In this document: positions 23,771-30,952 of the stretch, piece after piece
Layout of the letters: every line of letters starts with the position of its first letter
How positions within the stretch are numbered: the stretch's first letter is position 1
DNA from: Paenibacillus plantarum
Lineage (GTDB): Bacteria > Bacillota > Bacilli > Paenibacillales > NBRC-103111
Assembly (NCBI RefSeq): GCF_013141695.1
Contig: NZ_WHNY01000067.1
Location: 397,107 to 461,106, forward strand
Direction of reading: 5' to 3'
DNA: 64,000 nt
The notes under the pieces: generated by a model
What the model saw: only the letters and a program-made list of their open reading frames with translations
Databases searched by the model: none
What the model was told of the DNA's origin: nothing
Program-made: the position numbers and the translations under genes

Positions 23771-24895
23771 TTACCATTTGGAAGGATCAATTTTACTAAT
23801 ATCCAACCCTTCCCAAACATTCTTAATATCAGCGGTCTCTGGATGATCGAAAAGCAACCATGCGGTAGGGAGATAACGTTCTCCGTATTCACTTGAAGGT
23901 TTATTAATAATAGCATTATTGTGAACCAGCACGGTTGATGCGCCACCATCCAGGTTCGCCGCGGTAATCGCGCCATGTGCTAAGAAAATTTCCTGCACAT
24001 CATAGAGCGTTGCGCCTATACTGTGCGTTTGTCTGCCATCAATGATGGCGAATAGAATTGCGCCGTCCTTCGTTTGAGCCATGCACGTTCGCGGTGCGAT
24101 CCCCCAGCCATCGGCTTGACTTTTGACTTGGCCAACACCATTCACGATGAAACGAGGGCTGAAGGAGACGGCTTCTTGAACACCCATTTCGAGCAGCTCG
24201 GATACTTTGTATTTTCCTGAAATCATTCGGCCTTGCTTATCAATCCCAACGATCTGTACGGTACCGTTCATACCTTTGTCATTGTAGAAGATTTTGCCTC
24301 CGGAGATGACAACGCCTTCGGGTTGAAAGCCATTGCCTTCCCAGTTCGGGTCAATGAATCCACCGCCATTCACACCGAGGATTGCCCCGGTACGTTTGAC
24401 CATGGAAGACACTTTCTCCCCTTTACCTGCTTTCTCTGGCACTGCTATGCGAAGCTTGGTAGGGTCTGAAATGGTTACAAGCTTACCTTTGAAATTGGGA
24501 CCCGATATGTTCTCGATTGTTACTAAATCTTTCTTGACTGGGGCTACCACTTCTGTGGGCGTATGGGACGCAAGAGGACCAACATCTACAAGTCCTAGAT
24601 CCTTCTCGGTACCCATTTCGTCAAAACTTTTCGTATACGCGGCTACACGTTTCTGCAACTCGGATGTACCAATTAAATATTTGGCCCAATCCCGATGCTG
24701 CGTGGTGATGATCGTATCTGCCATCATGAAACGCAGGCTCGACCCCGAAGCAGTCAGGAAAAACCAACTTAAACCTAAGATTGCTAGAATGGTAATCGTA
24801 AGGACTGTATACGACAAAAAGCGTATTCCTGTAGAACGTTTGCGCTTTACGCGGGCTTGCAAGGTAGTCTGGGCGGTTGTTTGTTGAACAGCCAT
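23771..24895 (-). CDS. Phosphodiester glycosidase (NAGPA) family membrane protein
   Basis: About 374 residues. A basic N-terminus and one TM helix (YTVLTITILAILGLSWFFLT) anchor an extracellular domain of the NAGPA/exopolysaccharide-biosynthesis family. Motifs are GAILGVNGGGFIDPNWEGNG, GIAPRTCMAQTKDGAILFAI and the C-terminal GAITAANLDGGASTVLVHNN. Members hydrolyse phosphodiester-linked sugars in wall polymers or uncover mannose-6-phosphate in animals. ATG 24895 (MAVQQ) is preferred; the frame extends to 24934. Confidence 0.87.
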   Translation of the reverse strand: MAVQQTTAQTTLQARVKRKRSTGIRFLSYTVLTITILAILGLSWFFLTASGSSLRFMMADTIITTQHRDWAKYLIGTSELQKRVAAYTKSFDEMGTEKDLGLVDVGPLASHTPTEVVAPVKKDLVTIENISGPNFKGKLVTISDPTKLRIAVPEKAGKGEKVSSMVKRTGAILGVNGGGFIDPNWEGNGFQPEGVVISGGKIFYNDKGMNGTVQIVGIDKQGRMISGKYKVSELLEMGVQEAVSFSPRFIVNGVGQVKSQADGWGIAPRTCMAQTKDGAILFAIIDGRQTHSIGATLYDVQEIFLAHGAITAANLDGGASTVLVHNNAIINKPSSEYGERYLPTAWLLFDHPETADIKNVWEGLDISKIDPSKW

Positions 24896-24956
24896 GCTTA
24901 GGCATCTATCCTCTCTAACGCTAATCAAGTCCACACTGTCAACTAATAAGACGAAA

Positions 24957-25003
24957 AGAAAGGAGAATAAGTTTCAGATTTCCCTGAAATGTTCTCCTTT
25001 TTT
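24957..25003 (-). terminator. Terminator
   Basis: A long hairpin AAAGGAGAA...TTCTCCTTT with an inner TTTCAG/CTGAAA stem and T-runs on either strand, between the XRE-LytTR stop and the glycosidase start. Confidence 0.8.
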
Positions 25004-25013
25004 TGTAAAATGC

Positions 25014-25676
25014 TTAATTTTGTCGTTGAAGTGAGGCGAGTAGAGAGTCTTTCATCGTACTTTTATCAAATTGATATTCAAGATCGTTCCCAGCATGATA
25101 GGCGACACTGCGTAGAATAAGATCATGGTATTTCTTCTGACGCAGGGCAGCAATCGTTACGCTCAGGCTCACACCTAATGGATCGAAATAAAGTTTACCT
25201 GCTTGTGCATCATATTTCTTAACGTGAGACAAATTGACGAATAGATCCGTATCCATTTTCTTAAACCCTTGATCTTCTAGTTGGTCTAAGAAAAGGCTGA
25301 AATCTAAGAGTGATTGCATGGGTATCGTACGATTACCGATCCGAGTATGATACGTCATTTCGGTAGATCCAATTTCTATAAAAAGGATGTCTTCTAGGGG
25401 CAGAGTTAACGGTGTCGATTGACTATCTTGGTTAAATTTTTCGAGATATCCAGCTTTTTCCATGAGATCTGTATACGAAAACTTATAGGCATCCGACAGT
25501 TTTTTTAACGTGACAGGGGATGGTTTAATCTTTTCATTCGTCGAACGGTTACGCTCTAATTCTAAATCTCGAATATAGGCATGGGACAGGCCACTCTTGT
25601 TGGCAGCTTCACGTAAGGACATCTTTCCACGTAAGCTCTCCAAAAATTTACCGAATCCTTCAAATTGCTTCATCAT
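25014..25676 (-). CDS. XRE HTH protein with C-terminal LytTR-like domain
   Basis: 220 residues. Residues ~8-72 form a lambda-repressor-type HTH (LRGKMSLREAANKSGLSHAY). Residues ~96-170 look like a LytTR DNA-binding domain (ILFIEIGSTEMTYHT, FLDQLEDQGFKKMDTDLFVN). If both bind DNA this is an unusual double-headed regulator; alternatively the second region is a sensory or dimerisation module. Start at 25676 has SD GGAGGG (6-base spacing). It is divergent from bdbC with a 208-base gap. Confidence 0.75.
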   Translation of the reverse strand: MMKQFEGFGKFLESLRGKMSLREAANKSGLSHAYIRDLELERNRSTNEKIKPSPVTLKKLSDAYKFSYTDLMEKAGYLEKFNQDSQSTPLTLPLEDILFIEIGSTEMTYHTRIGNRTIPMQSLLDFSLFLDQLEDQGFKKMDTDLFVNLSHVKKYDAQAGKLYFDPLGVSLSVTIAALRQKKYHDLILRSVAYHAGNDLEYQFDKSTMKDSLLASLQRQN

Positions 25677-25884
25677 AGGAATCCCTCCATATGTTAATTG
25701 TAATTGAATTGGCTCAAAATAGAAACGTTTATAGCACTTATTGGTACTAATTACCTGAGTAGAATGTGAACATCTTATATGATTCGTAAGTAAATTGCGA
25801 ATTTGGTAGGTCGCGAGAATCAATCCCGTGACTTCTTACTTCTATTTTTTTATAATAGGGGAGTAGAAAGGGGACGATTTCATC

Positions 25885-26304
25885 ATGTTAAAAAAATGGC
25901 TGAGAGACAACGGCATGCATATCTCATGGCTAGTTGCCTTAATTGCGACGCTAGGAAGCTTATATTTTTCGGAAATTTTGCATTTTGCACCTTGTAAACT
26001 TTGCTGGTATCAGCGAATTCTTATGTATCCATTGGTCGTCATTCTAGGCATTGCAGCCGTTCGTAGAGATTACAAAATAACCATCTACGTGTTGCCGTTA
26101 ACGATTTGGGGAGCATGCATCTCCATCTATCATGTTTTATTACAAATGGGTGTTTTCAAAGAAACGGGTACAGGTTGCGGCCCCATTGCTTGTGATACCG
26201 ATTATTTAAACTGGCTTGGATTTATTACGATTCCGATGCTGGCAGGAACAGCGTTTATCCTACTTACTGTTCTACAATACTTGACTTATCGCGCTACAAA
26301 ATAA
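25885..26304 (+). CDS. bdbC: Thiol-disulfide oxidoreductase BdbC/DsbB family
   Basis: A 139-residue four-TM protein of the DsbB family. It re-oxidises a DsbA-like partner and passes electrons to quinone. The periplasm-side cysteine pairs are C37-K-L-C40 (APCKLCWYQR) and C98-...-C103 (TGCGPIACDT). The length fits the family. No bdbD (DsbA-like) gene is adjacent, unlike the frequent bdbDC pairing. SD AAGGGGA lies 11 bases upstream. A TATAAT hexamer occurs near 25850. Confidence 0.9.
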   Translation: MLKKWLRDNGMHISWLVALIATLGSLYFSEILHFAPCKLCWYQRILMYPLVVILGIAAVRRDYKITIYVLPLTIWGACISIYHVLLQMGVFKETGTGCGPIACDTDYLNWLGFITIPMLAGTAFILLTVLQYLTYRATK

Positions 26305-26393
26305 CTCCTGAAATCAATCGTTAGGCAGGTAATTTGTCATTCACTGTCGAATAGCATGGAAGAAGAATCCATTCCTATCTCGAGGTGTATCTC

Positions 26394-27386
26394 ATGATTA
26401 AACATACCCATAAAGCTGCACTGCTGATCATACTAAGCGTTTCGTTGGTCGGTTGTGCAGACATAAGCCTAACAGCCCCTGTCGGCACGGAAGCGGCTGC
26501 CAAAGCCAGTCCAGTTATTTCCCCTAGATTTTCGCCAACACCATCTCCTACGCAAACGGTTAAACCATCGCCTACAACGGCACCAACACCAACTCCACAG
26601 CCAACGACTGTGCCGAGTGCCACACCAGCTACACCGACACCGAGTGCAACGCCTAAAGCCACAGCTGAACCTGTTAAAGCGAAACCTCTACCAGCAGATC
26701 GTACACCGTATTCTTGGTACTATATGAAGAAAAAAACAGGGCAAGTTCCTGATTTTCCGCATGAAACCAAATCCTTTACTAATGACCAGAAAGCAGTCTG
26801 GGTTGGTACGGGGAAAAAGGTTTATTTAACGATTGATGCAGGAGGACCGCTCATTGAGGTTGATCTCATGCTGAAATCACTCAAAGAGAACAATGTGAAA
26901 GCGAACTTTTTTATTACAGGGAACAACATCAAGAAGAATCCAGATTATCTGAAAAGAATTGTGGCTGACGGTCATTTTGTAGCGAATCACACCATGACGC
27001 ATACGGATTTTAATGATTTGACGGATGATCAGATCCGCAAGGAAATTAAGGATTTTGAAGTCGTGTATAAGCAAATCACTGGTAAAGAGGTCGGGAACTA
27101 TTTCCGTTTCCCTTACGGGCACTATAATGCTCATAATTTAAGTCTTGTTTCTGAAATGGGCTATACGTCTGTGTTCTGGTCTACAGCTATGCGTGATTGG
27201 GAGCCTAGAGCGAATGGCGCTGAGGATCCGTACAACGATATTATGAATAATTTGCATGACGGCAATGTGATTCTGATGCATCAAGGGTCCGTTGAGAACA
27301 TGCAGGCGCTGGATCGTATTTGTAAAGAAATCAAAAAGAGAGGGTATGAATTCGGGCTTGTAACCGAGCTTCAGCCGAAAAAGTAA
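26394..27386 (+). CDS. Polysaccharide deacetylase (NodB) lipoprotein
   Basis: A 330-residue lipoprotein: lipobox LVGC (Cys21), a long Pro/Thr/Ser linker (residues ~40-100, rich in TPTP) to span the wall, then a NodB homology domain. The first motif reads TIDAG (D148, A149) where classic enzymes have T[FL]DDG, so the second Asp, a metal ligand, is replaced by Ala. H199 and H203 (NHTMTH) are kept, as is FRFPYG. Likely acts on peptidoglycan or another surface glycan, if active. Start 26394 follows SD GAGGTG; the GTG at 26385 lies within the SD. Confidence 0.88.
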   Translation: MIKHTHKAALLIILSVSLVGCADISLTAPVGTEAAAKASPVISPRFSPTPSPTQTVKPSPTTAPTPTPQPTTVPSATPATPTPSATPKATAEPVKAKPLPADRTPYSWYYMKKKTGQVPDFPHETKSFTNDQKAVWVGTGKKVYLTIDAGGPLIEVDLMLKSLKENNVKANFFITGNNIKKNPDYLKRIVADGHFVANHTMTHTDFNDLTDDQIRKEIKDFEVVYKQITGKEVGNYFRFPYGHYNAHNLSLVSEMGYTSVFWSTAMRDWEPRANGAEDPYNDIMNNLHDGNVILMHQGSVENMQALDRICKEIKKRGYEFGLVTELQPKK

Positions 27387-27499
27387 AGAAGATTAGGTCG
27401 AAATCTGTGTAGTACTCTTGGTACCTTTAAGCTTGGCCGCACATATCCTAACCATGTGGTTTATATCAATTCATCAACCGGCAAAGGAAGCGGATATGT

Positions 27500-28309
27500 G
27501 TGCAGCAAGCGATAGCCGTACTGGACTCCGGAGTCGGAGGGTTAACTGTTGTAAAAGAAGTCATGAAACAGCTGCCGCATGAAAAAGTCATTTATTTTGG
27601 AGATACAGCGAGGAGCCCCTACGGCCCCCGACCTGCTAGTGAAGTTCGTCACTTTACTCGTCAAATTGTAGACTACTTACTTCAGTTTAATCCCAAAATG
27701 ATTGTGATTGCCTGTAATACGGCGACTGCTGTCGCGATTGAAGACATACGCGCGCGTGTCTCGATTCCTGTCGTAGGCGTGATTTCACCAGGAGCGAGAG
27801 CAGCAATCAAAATGACTCGTAGCGGTAGGATCGGTGTCATTGGCACGGATGGAACGATTCGCAGCCAAGCGTATGAAACCGCGCTGAGGCAGATTTCGCC
27901 AGATATTCATGTATATAGTGAGGCATGTCCGTTACTAGCTCCATTTGTTGAGAGAGGACTTTTTAGTAGTGATCGTGCGCATTCCATCGTGGAGCAATCC
28001 CTGAGTCCCTTGAAAGATAAGCCGATTGATTGCTTAATTCTGGGATGTACCCATTACCCATTTCTGATGGAATCCATTTCACAAGTTATGGGGCCTGAAG
28101 TGACATTAATTTCTTCGGCCGAAGAGACAGCCAGAGATATAAGTACAATCCTTTCTCAGAGAAACATGCAAACGAAATCCAATGAAATACCGATTCATCA
28201 GTTTTTCTGCAGTGGTACGCCAATTGTTTTCCGGCAGATTGCGGAGAATTGGCTCAAGGAATATATTTCTTTTATACCTGTCGTGTGGCAGGTGCCGACT
28301 ATTATTTAA
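27500..28309 (+). CDS. racE: Glutamate racemase
   Basis: A 269-residue glutamate racemase making D-glutamate for peptidoglycan. Motifs are DSGVGGLTV, FGDTARSPYG, catalytic Cys72 (ACNTATA) and Cys183 (GCTHYPFL), all intact; the length is normal. GTG start with a GGAAGCGGA-type SD. The same strand holds a deacetylase before and an M14 peptidase after, so the 26.4-29.3 kb stretch is a wall-themed cluster, though gaps of about 110-120 bases and a terminator separate the units. Confidence 0.95.
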   Translation: MQQAIAVLDSGVGGLTVVKEVMKQLPHEKVIYFGDTARSPYGPRPASEVRHFTRQIVDYLLQFNPKMIVIACNTATAVAIEDIRARVSIPVVGVISPGARAAIKMTRSGRIGVIGTDGTIRSQAYETALRQISPDIHVYSEACPLLAPFVERGLFSSDRAHSIVEQSLSPLKDKPIDCLILGCTHYPFLMESISQVMGPEVTLISSAEETARDISTILSQRNMQTKSNEIPIHQFFCSGTPIVFRQIAENWLKEYISFIPVVWQVPTII

Positions 28310-28316
28310 GAGATGC

Positions 28317-28343
28317 AAATAGACCCTGAGGGGTCTATTTTTA
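28317..28343 (+). terminator. Rho-independent terminator
   Basis: AAATAGACCC-TGAG-GGGTCTATTT followed by TTATTTC, 8 bases after the glutamate racemase stop. Confidence 0.85.
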
Positions 28344-28432
28344 TTTCATCTCGCGCAGCTGAGATACCGCATGATTCCTGTGATCAAGGCATAAGCATAG
28401 CCATACGAAAGAAGTAAAAGGCAGGTGGTTGT

Positions 28433-29308
28433 GTGTTAGGATATGGCTATCAGACATTGGCACAGGAGCTGAATCGTTTAGGCAAAATATATCCATTTTT
28501 GCAAACGGCGTGTATTGGCCAAAGTGCGATGGGGAGGGACATTCATGCGCTGCGTATCGGGCATGGTACGAAGGAAATCCATTTCAATGCAGCTATGCAT
28601 GCGAATGAATGGATAACAGCCCCCTTGCTGATGCAATTTGTTGAAGACCTGGCATGTGCGTATGCAAGAGGAACGGCATGGCAGGGGCGTAATGTGAGAC
28701 GTATTTTGTCAGAGTATGCCTTGTGGGTCGTGCCTATGGTCAATCCAGACGGGGTTGAGCTTGTTTTACATGGACTGCCCGAGGACCATCCGCATCGTGA
28801 AGCATTGTTGGCATGGAATAAAGGCTCCTTATCGTTTATAAATTGGAAGGCGAATATCCGCGGCGTAGACCTCAATGATCAATTCCCTGCCCATTGGGAT
28901 GAAGAGAAGCTGCGAAGAGAACACGATGGACCAGGCGAGCGTGATTATGGCGGTGAAGCTCCGCTATCAGAACCGGAAGCCGCGGCATTAGCTCATTTCA
29001 CCGAGTGTCATGACTTCGAGCTTGTCGTTGCCTTACATACACAGGGGAGAGAAATTTATTGGAACTACCGTGATTATGAACCAGCTGAAGCTGAAGCACT
29101 TGCAGAGAGGTTGGCCTTAGCCAGTAATTACGAGGCTGTGAAGCTTACAGGCAGCGATGCGGGGTATAAAGATTGGTTCATTCAACAGTTTCGGCGACCA
29201 GGCTTTACAGTGGAGGTGGGTTTCGGCGTCAATCCTCTGCCAGTTGAAACGTTTGCTTTACTTTATGAGGAAGTCGTTCCTATCTTATTGACGGCCTTGG
29301 AATTATAA
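28433..29308 (+). CDS. M14 family zinc carboxypeptidase (gamma-D-Glu-Dap peptidase-like)
   Basis: A 291-residue M14 peptidase. Zinc ligands are H56-A-N-E59 and H202 (ALHTQG), and the catalytic glutamate is E261 (TVEVGFG). Substrate-binding landmarks are MVNPDGVEL and the IRGVDLNDQFP motif. It resembles the catalytic domain of gamma-D-glutamyl-L-diamino acid endopeptidase I, which cuts muropeptides, and lacks the LysM repeats often found before it. There is no signal peptide, so a cytosolic peptidoglycan-recycling role is likely. GTG start after AGGTGG. Confidence 0.9.
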   Translation: MLGYGYQTLAQELNRLGKIYPFLQTACIGQSAMGRDIHALRIGHGTKEIHFNAAMHANEWITAPLLMQFVEDLACAYARGTAWQGRNVRRILSEYALWVVPMVNPDGVELVLHGLPEDHPHREALLAWNKGSLSFINWKANIRGVDLNDQFPAHWDEEKLRREHDGPGERDYGGEAPLSEPEAAALAHFTECHDFELVVALHTQGREIYWNYRDYEPAEAEALAERLALASNYEAVKLTGSDAGYKDWFIQQFRRPGFTVEVGFGVNPLPVETFALLYEEVVPILLTALEL

Positions 29309-29407
29309 TCTTAAGACAAGTTTCTTCAACTTGCTTGCCTTCGCCACGAACCGACTTTGCCCAGACTTCATATACTGAGGAAAGGAAGCTGTTGGGGAGG
29401 CGTGAAC

Positions 29408-29620
29408 ATGGCACCACCTAAAGGTAAAGGCAAAGTTGTTAAGAAGAAAAAGGAACTTTCATCTCGTGCTCAATACACGATGAGGATGGTTGAATCTGCT
29501 ACTTGTTCGGTGTGCAAAACACCTTGTGCAAGGGGCATGCGCTATCTGGATATGATGTCACAGCCTGGAGCTGTCGGCAGAGGAGTTCCGTGTATTTTGA
29601 CACGTAGAAAAATCAACTAA
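29408..29620 (+). CDS. Small basic protein with CxxC-type cysteines
   Basis: A 70-residue protein starting MAPPKGKGKVVKKKKE, very lysine-rich at the N-terminus, with three close cysteines (ATCSVCKTPC) and a fourth near the C-terminus (VPCILTRR). The layout could bind zinc. No family recognised beyond similar Paenibacillus hypothetical proteins. SD GGGGAGG lies 7 bases before the ATG. Confidence 0.75.
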   Translation: MAPPKGKGKVVKKKKELSSRAQYTMRMVESATCSVCKTPCARGMRYLDMMSQPGAVGRGVPCILTRRKIN

Positions 29621-29624
29621 CCAG

Positions 29625-29655
29625 AATCCGCCCCTTGAAGGGGTGGATTTTTTGT
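29625..29655 (+). terminator. Rho-independent terminator
   Basis: AATCCGCCCCTT-G-AAGGGGTGGATT (one G-U pair) followed by TTTTTG, right after the small CxxC protein. Confidence 0.88.
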
Positions 29656-29658
29656 CTT

Positions 29659-30170
29659 TTAACTACTCACAACAAGCTGAACAAGCCAAATTCCAATAGC
29701 TCCAGCAACACCAGTAATACCAGTAACACCCACAACTGTCACACTTCCCGCAACTCCTCAACTCCCGCAACTTCCACAACCCCACAACTCCTACAACTCC
29801 TACAACTCCTACAACTTCCACAACTTCCACAACTTCCGCACCTCCCGCAACTCAGCAACAGCCGCAACTCCTACAACTCTTCAACTCCAATCCCCCCACA
29901 ACACCCACAACACCGGCAACTCCTGCAACTCCTGCAACTCCTGCAACACCCGCAACACCCGCAACACCCGCAACTCCTACAACTCCTACAACTCCTACAA
30001 CCCCACAACTCCTAGCTCCTACAGCTCTTCAACTCCCACAACACCGGCAACTCCTACAACTCCTACAACTCCTACAACTCCTACAACTCTTCAACTTCCA
30101 GAACTTCGGCAACTCCAATCCCCCCACAACACTCACACCTCCGGCACCTCAGGGACCTCCCGCAACCTAC
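29659..30170 (-). pseudogene. Decayed collagen-like (Gly-Val-X) gene / 9-bp minisatellite
   Basis: About 450 bases consist of degenerate 9-bp units (plus strand CAACTCCTA, CAACTTCCA, CAACACCCG and variants). On the minus strand the units read GGA-GTT-GTA/GCA/GCG, i.e. Gly-Val-Val or Gly-Val-Ala triplets. The 3' end reads GVTGITGVAGAIGIWLVQLV then VSS and a stop at 29659-29661, the kind of tail seen on exosporium-type collagen-like proteins. The Gly frame is broken several times (TGA or TAG after short runs, e.g. just before GVAGSV) and no convincing start or N-terminal domain is found. The plus-strand frame over the same bases is QLL/QLP low complexity and is not considered a gene. Confidence 0.5.
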
Positions 30171-30212
30171 CTCAACCCCTCGAACTCCAAGCAGCCCGCC
30201 GATTGTCACGAA

Positions 30213-30397
30213 TAGATGGATTTTAAGTAGCTAAATCTTTAGAATTTCGGCTGAAATCACGTTTAGATGGATTATATACAGTTAATAACCTGCTTTTTTG
30301 CAGATAGGGTCGAATGAGGCCAAATTAACTACCTATTTTCCATCTAAATTGAATTTTCTGGCGAAATTCCAAATAATAGCTGTACAATTTCCAGTTA
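30213..30397. repeat. Spaced-dyad intergenic element, family 2 (copy C)
   Basis: Direct motifs TAGATGGA at 30213 and 30264 (51 bp apart), then inverted motifs TCCATCTA at 30339 and TCCAGTTA at 30390 (51 bp apart); the middle pair is 75 bp centre to centre. Total 185 bp, as in copies A, B and D. It lies beside the 9-bp minisatellite, between convergent genes. Confidence 0.85.
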
Positions 30398-30480
30398 ATT
30401 CATTTGTGACGACCAGCGCCGACTTAGGAATCGGAAGTTTGCACTGTAGATCCCCATGATCCCCGTAGAACATCAATAAA

Positions 30481-30508
30481 AAGCCCCACGAGATAATCTC
30501 GCGGGGCT
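30481..30508 (-). terminator. Terminator of the 55-aa protein gene
   Basis: Stem AAGCCCCACGAGAT / ATCTCGCGGGGCT (one mismatch), with plus-strand AAAAA on the left giving a minus-strand T-run. Confidence 0.85.
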
Positions 30509-30523
30509 CCATATGTGTATGAA

Positions 30524-30691
30524 TTAATGGTTTGGTGTGAGTAATTTATCTGCTAAAGATTGTTTGAGCTTCTTCATTGCGTCTGTCTCAAGTTTGTTAC
30601 TTTGGGCGAATTTGGTTCCAGTTAGTGCAAGCGCTTCCTTGACTGTCATTTCGACACGAATAATTTCTTCGCCATGCGGAATTTGTAACAT
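30524..30691 (-). CDS. Small conserved hypothetical protein (55 aa)
   Basis: A 55-residue frame: MLQIPHGEEIIRVEMTVKEA then LALTGTKFAQ and a Lys-rich helix ending LADKLLTPNH. SD AGGAG lies 9 bases before the ATG and a strong terminator follows 16 bases after the stop, so it is very probably a real, singly transcribed gene. It is soluble and mixed alpha/beta in appearance. Function unknown. Confidence 0.75.
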   Translation of the reverse strand: MLQIPHGEEIIRVEMTVKEALALTGTKFAQSNKLETDAMKKLKQSLADKLLTPNH

Positions 30692-30893
30692 TTTTCATCA
30701 CTCCTATGTCAGCTTTTAAAAGCGAAAACCTTGATTCTACGCACTTTTAATATAACACATCATGTAAGGTTAAACAAGGGCAAAGCGAACCTATTTTTCA
30801 AATAATTAAGGGGGCTTGTCCGAGTGTATTAATACTGATACGAGCAATCAAAGTGGGAAGACCATCGATGTTCTTTCTTCAAGTCAGCGCAAA

Positions 30894-30939
30894 AAAGAAC
30901 CGATCTCAACCATGAAGCACATGGCGATATCGGTTCTTT
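30894..30939 (-). terminator. Terminator of the FAD oxidoreductase gene
   Basis: Stem AAAGAACCGAT / ATCGGTTCTTT around a 24-base loop, with A-run on the plus-strand left side, 14 bases after the stop at 30953. Confidence 0.8.
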
Positions 30940-30952
30940 CCAATTCACTATT

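Noticed and set aside
29635..30015. 126-residue plus-strand frame rich in QLL and HPQ
   Set aside because: Low-complexity translation of the 9-bp minisatellite; the minus-strand Gly-Val-X reading explains the sequence better.
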